DNA of 64,000 bases from Capitulum mitella. Taxonomy: Eukaryota > Arthropoda > Thecostraca > Pollicipedomorpha > Pollicipedidae. The position numbers were made by a program, and so were the translations under genes. The DNA is taken from the NCBI GenBank assembly GCA_030062745.1, contig CP099841.1, positions 18,231,398-18,295,397 on the forward strand. Direction: 5' to 3'. Each line of letters begins with the position of its first letter. Positions within the stretch are counted from its first letter, which is position 1. Shown here piece by piece: positions 62,739 through 64,000 of this stretch. The notes beneath the pieces were generated by a model. The model ran no database searches. It was not told the origin of the DNA and was given only the letters and a program-made list of their open reading frames with translations.

Positions 62739-63939
62739 GCCGTGGTTTTGACCGGATTCACCTTTGCATCTGTCATCAAGAAACCTCCGGATCTGTGTGG
62801 ATTTAAATTAACCTTCCCCATCCACACAGAAGACGCAAGTTCAGCTGGAACACCAGCAATCTCGCAGTCGCAAAGGAAAATGTCTTAGAAAGGATGATCT
62901 ACGAATAAATAAGGCAAGTGTCTTGCAGAGGCCTTAACGCCACTTTGACGCCGTCCGTTGGCACGGCGCATTTGCAGTCACAGCTGGCGATGTCAACACC
63001 TGGCGAAGCGTGTTTTCACCAGCGATCGTCAGCGGCTGCCGCCCGCATTGTTGCCGTCTATAGCAACTCGGCCCGCATCGCTTATCGCGCAGGAGCCGAG
63101 CGACCATGTTAAACGCCATAACTAGGGAGATGGATGCGTTTCGACGTTTAGACGTTCGTTTCATGAGAAGCAGACGAATAAAAGTAGGCATGATTCCCGT
63201 ACTGAGAAATCAAGGTATTGTTTCGGAAATTATATCCTCATTTAATATCTATTGGCAACGTGCATTGTATATTTGCGATACCAACAGGTGTGGGTAATTT
63301 CTGAAAATTAGTAGTGCAGTAAGACACAATGATGTCAGTATTTCCGCACTCTCCACAGGTGTAACATTAGAATGCAGGATTATGAATGTTGCCCTGGCAA
63401 AGCCAAAAGTGAAAGGGACCTCCACATAGGTGTAGAAACGGGGGGGGGGGGAGGTGACAATGGGCATAGCCCCCACTTTTTGGAAATTCAACATAAGCTC
63501 CTTGGGAAAAACGTTTTTAGGCCCACACTTTCTTGATGCTCCCTCGCTCCTGAGTCTCCGTTCCTGAACACAAGTGCTTTTCCTGTTTGGAGGTTCTCAC
63601 CTGTTGCTCGAACGGATTCGCATGTGATGAAAATACATCATTGGATGACCAGACAAAAGAGCTCGATTGTAAAAAAAAACTATGTTTATCACATGGTTAT
63701 GAAAGTCCCGCACCTCAGTCATCCGAAGCTCTGTACAAGCCTTACGTGAAACTCACATTCCCCCTAATGTTAACTACAAATCCCGCCAAAGTTAATTCTC
63801 GCCCGCCGCCCACGCGGCACCTCCTCACGGGGGCACGCTGCCGCTGCCCTAGCGCCTGGGGCTCACCTGGGGCGGCGGCGGAGACGGCTGCGGCCAGCAG
63901 GAGGCCGACGGCGGCAGCCCGGGACCCCGGGGCCCGCAT
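45303..63939 (-). CDS. NPDC1/CAB-1 family single-pass membrane protein, nine exons found
   Basis: Minus-strand exons in order: 63939-63867, 59435-59391, 59300-59188, 53328-53139, 52304-52095, 51839-51773, 51271-51104, 46466-46373, 45386-45303. Every junction is GT/AG and in phase, giving about 347 aa. Residues 1-24 are a signal peptide (hydrophobic VGLLLAAAVSAAA). Residues about 25-205 are the ectodomain, with an N-glycosylation sequon (NAS). Residues about 207-231 are one transmembrane helix (IFIVAVVGACASVVCVTILG). The cytoplasmic tail carries three blocks I recognise from NPDC1: PSYGVTGP...DRKLAQSAQMYHFQHQKQQM, DEESEHTVYECPGLAP and GEMEVKNPLF. Vertebrate NPDC1 is a neural membrane protein linked to proliferation control; C. 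elegans CAB-1 binds AEX-3 in synaptic vesicle traffic. The cysteine-rich N-terminal domain of vertebrate NPDC1 was not found; an exon in the 59436-63866 intron may have been missed. Confidence 0.88.
45387..46372 (-). other. NPDC1-like gene intron between the last two exons
   Basis: No exon recognised. Contains a purine-rich GGGAGAGAG-type stretch at about 45530-45620. Confidence 0.65.
46373..46466 (-). CDS. NPDC1-like gene, penultimate exon
   Basis: One base completes a Gly codon, then 31 codons: RALGRREGSPSDTDSDEESE, HTVYECPGLAP. The acidic stretch followed by TVYECPGLAP is a hallmark of NPDC1 tails. Donor CCG|GTAAGA at 46372; phase 0 out. A 12-copy minisatellite starts only about 30 bp upstream of its acceptor (GTGCCGCAG). 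Confidence 0.92.
46497..46895. repeat. 32-33 bp minisatellite, 12 copies
   Basis: The core GGTACGAC recurs twelve times at 32- or 33-bp spacing, with a consensus containing CACCCGTCAACGGCGGCCACAG. Five central copies are essentially identical; outer ones vary (CACTGGCC, CACCCGCC). Because 33 is a multiple of three it gives long artificial frames on both strands (for example VVPSLWPPLTG repeats) that are not genes. It ends about 30 bp from a coding exon acceptor. Confidence 0.95.
48660..48735. repeat. G-run/C-run foldback repeat
   Basis: The palindrome GGGGGCAGCTGCCCCC is followed by a C-run and CCGGTTGCAACGCCCTGG. It resembles the ends of other repeats in the window (50060-50110, 61721-61991). 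Confidence 0.5.
49970..50115. repeat. G-run/C-run foldback repeat
   Basis: Starts with GGAAAGGGGGGCAAGCGGGG and ends with GGGGGCACGGTGCCCCCGTG, then CCCCCCGGTTCCGCCGCC. The inner symmetry (GGGGGCAC/GTGCCCCC) matches the design of the neighbouring foldback repeats. Confidence 0.45.
50800..50955. repeat. G-run foldback repeat with a GTAGCCAGG end
   Basis: Begins GGGCGTAGCCAGGGTTTTCT, like the left end of the repeat at 61721, and ends in a G-run followed by CACTTGGCTGTGCC. Probably another copy of the same short dispersed family. Confidence 0.45.
51104..51271 (-). CDS. NPDC1-like gene, first cytoplasmic-tail exon
   Basis: One base completes a Tyr codon, then 55 codons: LQRRYIRTTSDSEFPSYGVT, GPHRDVSPSADRKLAQSAQM, YHFQHQKQQMMAIQE, plus two bases. 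KLAQSAQMYHFQHQKQQM is the most conserved block of the family. Acceptor GTCCGCCAG (AG at 51273-51272); donor GAGGG|GTATGT at 51103. If that donor is not used the frame continues 13 codons (YVAAETNWEFQPL) to TGA at 51063-51061, giving a short tail. Confidence 0.93.
51272..51772 (-). other. NPDC1-like gene intron after the transmembrane exon
   Basis: 501 bp, containing GA-rich simple sequence and a G-run around 51325-51470. No exon recognised. Confidence 0.7.
51773..51839 (-). CDS. NPDC1-like gene, transmembrane exon
   Basis: 67 nt: two bases complete a Val codon, then AVVGACASVVCVTILGGFCY and R, plus two bases. Encodes most of the single membrane helix and the first basic residue on its cytoplasmic side. 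Acceptor CTATTTTTCAG (AG at 51841-51840); donor TA|GTGAGT at 51772. Phases match both neighbours. Confidence 0.9.
52095..52304 (-). CDS. NPDC1-like gene, juxtamembrane ectodomain exon
   Basis: Two bases complete a Gly codon, then 69 codons: NGAIGPPLPVPSESSNASTE, EYRDAMGGAREEARYKRLLS, GSDQEAPAQPAALHGSRIVR, NKISDVIFI, plus one base. NAS is a possible N-glycosylation site. DVIFI begins the membrane helix. Acceptor TTTGTCTTCAG (AG at 52306-52305); donor ATCG|GTGAAC at 52094 is non-ideal but is the only one in the required phase. Confidence 0.82.
52305..53138 (-). other. NPDC1-like gene intron in the ectodomain
   Basis: GC-moderate, with frames open on both strands at about 52480-52880 but no family motifs. 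No exon recognised. Confidence 0.55.
53139..53328 (-). CDS. NPDC1-like gene, ectodomain exon
   Basis: 63 codons plus one base: VPTPERQRPGLTPTIGHSPR, PFAYYPSDPEYRAPRRSAGH, AAPRALAGVTDKVNIGQGFG, VGA. Pro/Arg/Gly-rich, probably unstructured. Donor GGGCAG|GTAAGG at 53138. The acceptor (GCGATCAG, AG at 53330-53329) has a weak pyrimidine tract but is in phase, and a stop lies eight codons further upstream in the same frame. Confidence 0.75.
53910..54120. repeat. Degenerate (CATT)n simple sequence
   Basis: Recurring TTCATTT, CCATCCATC and CATTCAT units over about 200 bp. Confidence 0.6.
55772..55805. repeat. 34-nt A-run preceded by a C-run
   Basis: An uninterrupted run of about 34 A follows a shorter A-run and a C-run. 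It could be the tail of a retroposed sequence on the plus strand, but no source RNA is recognisable upstream. Confidence 0.7.
56680..56800. repeat. (TA)n / (TATG)n microsatellite
   Basis: Two blocks of TATA-rich simple sequence (about 56687-56715 and 56750-56792) separated by related diverged units. Confidence 0.85.
57386..58410 (-). pseudogene. Dead non-LTR retrotransposon reverse transcriptase fragment
   Basis: On the minus strand successive pieces in different frames match the end of a LINE-type reverse transcriptase. Near 58380 is PVLVDDME, a degenerate form of the catalytic xDD motif, then GLKVNRTKFEFL (near 58315), ATCSEAKNLGITFDRYLSWD (near 57980), LVFSHARYYLPVCGN and NFAAR (near 57750-57830), GVRQSLGWLDTHDMF (near 57670) and finally RRQANLLSLPSTRGAAVGKR with FAYRAADQYNALPPG, ending near 57400. 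Several frameshifts and stops separate them, so it is inactive. The order and motifs fit jockey/CR1-like elements. It is oriented with its host gene. The 3' end may be the CGATGTCGATGATAAG region near 57376-57392; the 5' part is absent or unrecognisable. Confidence 0.85.
59188..59300 (-). CDS. NPDC1-like gene, N-terminal ectodomain exon
   Basis: Two bases complete an Ala codon, then 37 codons: TETDHFPTDALWLQPLQNNE, ESIDGLISSILMSPKNK. The amphipathic ESIDGLISSIL segment may correspond to the short acidic helix seen in this position in vertebrate NPDC1. Acceptor GACTGCAG (AG at 59302-59301), phase 1; donor AAG|GTAAGC at 59187, phase 0. Confidence 0.78.
59391..59435 (-). CDS. NPDC1-like gene, 45-nt microexon
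   Basis: Two bases complete an Asp codon (if joined to the signal-peptide exon), then VVSQEEFDWIRSNR, plus one base. Acceptor GCTTCCTAG (AG at 59437-59436); donor AGAG|GTACGT at 59390. Phase 1 at both ends, so skipping keeps the frame. The intron to the next exon is only 90 nt. Confidence 0.7.
60381..60429. repeat. Perfect hairpin, 17-bp arms and 15-nt loop
   Basis: ACCATGTTCCTAGAAGT (60381-60397) and ACTTCTAGGAACATGGT (60413-60429) are exact reverse complements. A partial third copy (TTCTAGGAACA) follows at about 60434-60444. Confidence 0.85.
61154..61300 (+). CDS. Unexplained coding-like open frame
   Basis: A 48-codon open frame with no ATG, bounded by TGA at 61151-61153 and TAA at 61298-61300. 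It includes TPVDHVTYNPAWPEATLVQE and RTLGDQYQTSKYGVSEYGEA, which look like real protein rather than biased composition. No good acceptor precedes it. The opposite strand is also open in this interval. It may be a fossil of another gene or element. No family recognised. Confidence 0.15.
   Translation, partial: LARGRHGTPVDHVTYNPAWPEATLVQERTLGDQYQTSKYGVSEYGEAV
61721..61991. mobile_element. Short foldback repeat with G-run ends
   Basis: The left end GCAGGCACGTAGCCAGG (61721-61737) and the right end CCTTGGCTACGTCCCTGG (about 61974-61991) are imperfect inverted repeats, each with a G-run or C-run just inside. The interior of about 240 bp has no gene. Similar ends occur at 50800 and, in part, at 17740, 48660 and 49970. 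It abuts the transposase remnant on its right. Confidence 0.6.
61996..62671 (+). pseudogene. Dead Tc1/mariner transposase fragment
   Basis: Pieces in shifted frames follow the order of a Tc1/mariner catalytic domain: KMFSDQSPSKPHHPPNRQNE (near 62000-62055), ELHIIPRRQGVTDYYTEQIL (62159-62220), YQQGGVPPHKDQKTQLWCQE then FSGYWAKDA (near 62309-62400), and NLGAIVKE with RNIQKAWSGIFAEILDYLV and MPDRMNDCISRK (62444-62610). The usual QQDGAPPH motif reads QQGGVPPH, so the second catalytic Asp is Gly, and the segment that should hold the third acidic residue is frameshifted. Stops interrupt it, so it is inactive. The N-terminal DNA-binding part and terminal repeats are not recognisable. Confidence 0.85.
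62683..62733. repeat. (TA)n microsatellite
   Basis: About 25 uninterrupted TA dinucleotides immediately after the transposase remnant. Confidence 0.95.
63867..63939 (-). CDS. NPDC1-like gene, first coding exon (signal peptide)
   Basis: ATG at 63939-63937, then MRAPGSRAAAVGLLLAAAVS and AAAP plus one base. Arg residues precede a hydrophobic core and small residues at a likely cleavage site (AVSA or SAAA), a standard signal peptide. Donor CCAG|GTGAGC at 63866 leaves phase 1, which matches the exon at 59435. Assignment to this gene rests on strand, order, phase and the need of the family for a signal peptide. Confidence 0.75.
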
Positions 63940-64000
63940 CCTGCCGCCTCTGCCTGGTCTCGGCGGCCGGCGTCTGCGGCTCGTGCCCGCCGCAGTTTCA
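63940..64000 (-). promoter_or_regulatory. GC-rich 5' leader at the window edge
   Basis: CpG-rich sequence continues from the signal-peptide exon to the end of the window. It is probably the 5' UTR or the edge of a CpG-island promoter that lies mostly outside. Confidence 0.35.

Larger units (their letters stand above)
59436..63866 (-). other. NPDC1-like gene first intron (4.4 kb)
   Basis: Holds a perfect hairpin (60381-60429), an unexplained open frame (61154-61300), a foldback repeat (61721-61991), a dead Tc1/mariner transposase (61996-62671) and a TA microsatellite (62683-62733). A phase-1 exon for the missing cysteine-rich domain was looked for here and not found. Confidence 0.6.

Noticed and set aside
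62934-63191. Cys-containing minus-strand frame (RCGPSCYRRQQCG) considered as the missing NPDC1 Cys-rich exon
   Set aside because: Spacing of Cys residues does not match the family, and no acceptor gives the required phase 1 entry.
63249-63494. TCGECG zinc-finger-like motif on the minus strand near 63360
   Set aside because: A stop lies directly upstream in the same frame and no His pair follows at finger spacing.
1-64000. tRNA, rRNA, CRISPR, operon or phage features
   Set aside because: No cloverleaf with a T-loop box, no spaced direct-repeat array and no prokaryotic gene layout were seen anywhere in the window.

Overview
This is a eukaryotic, intron-rich window, most likely from an arthropod and probably a crustacean. 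There are no operons, no ribosome binding sites and no long single-exon genes. Coding sequence comes as short exons (45-600 nt) with GT/AG borders and matching phases. The arthropod call rests on a gene of the Expansion/Rebuff family of MH2 proteins, which I know only from arthropods. The species cannot be read from the sequence.

Two convergent genes account for nearly all coding sequence I can support. Gene 1 (+ strand, coding exons 12646-35304, with alternative 3' exons to 39657) encodes an MH2-domain (Smad-like) protein matching Drosophila Expansion/Rebuff. I place ten exons whose phases all agree, giving about 436 aa. Two more exons downstream (36696-36811 and 39056-39657) enter in the same phase and look like alternative 3' ends. 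Gene 2 (- strand, 63939 down to 45303) encodes a single-pass membrane protein of the NPDC1/CAB-1 family. Nine phase-compatible exons cover a signal peptide, ectodomain, transmembrane helix and the conserved cytoplasmic tail motifs. Its promoter lies at or beyond the right edge. The cysteine-rich ectodomain known in vertebrate NPDC1 was not found.

Layout: 1-12645 is upstream non-coding DNA with CpG-rich blocks, one of which (2390-3056) may be the promoter and untranslated first exon of gene 1. 12646-39657 is gene 1 with long introns holding minisatellites, microsatellites and a 1.2-kb foldback element. 39658-45302 is the convergent intergenic region. 45303-63939 is gene 2, whose introns hold a 32-33 bp minisatellite, a dead non-LTR reverse transcriptase, a dead Tc1/mariner transposase and several G-run foldback repeats.

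The two genes are not an obvious pathway pair: one family acts in chitin deposition and tube morphogenesis, the other is a neuronal/vesicular membrane protein. No RNA genes, CRISPR arrays or prokaryotic features were seen. The most notable observations are the modular, phase-1 3' end of gene 1 with three possible terminal exons; an exact 26-bp duplication that creates two in-frame splice acceptors in gene 1; and a retained-intron stop that would remove the conserved tail of gene 2.
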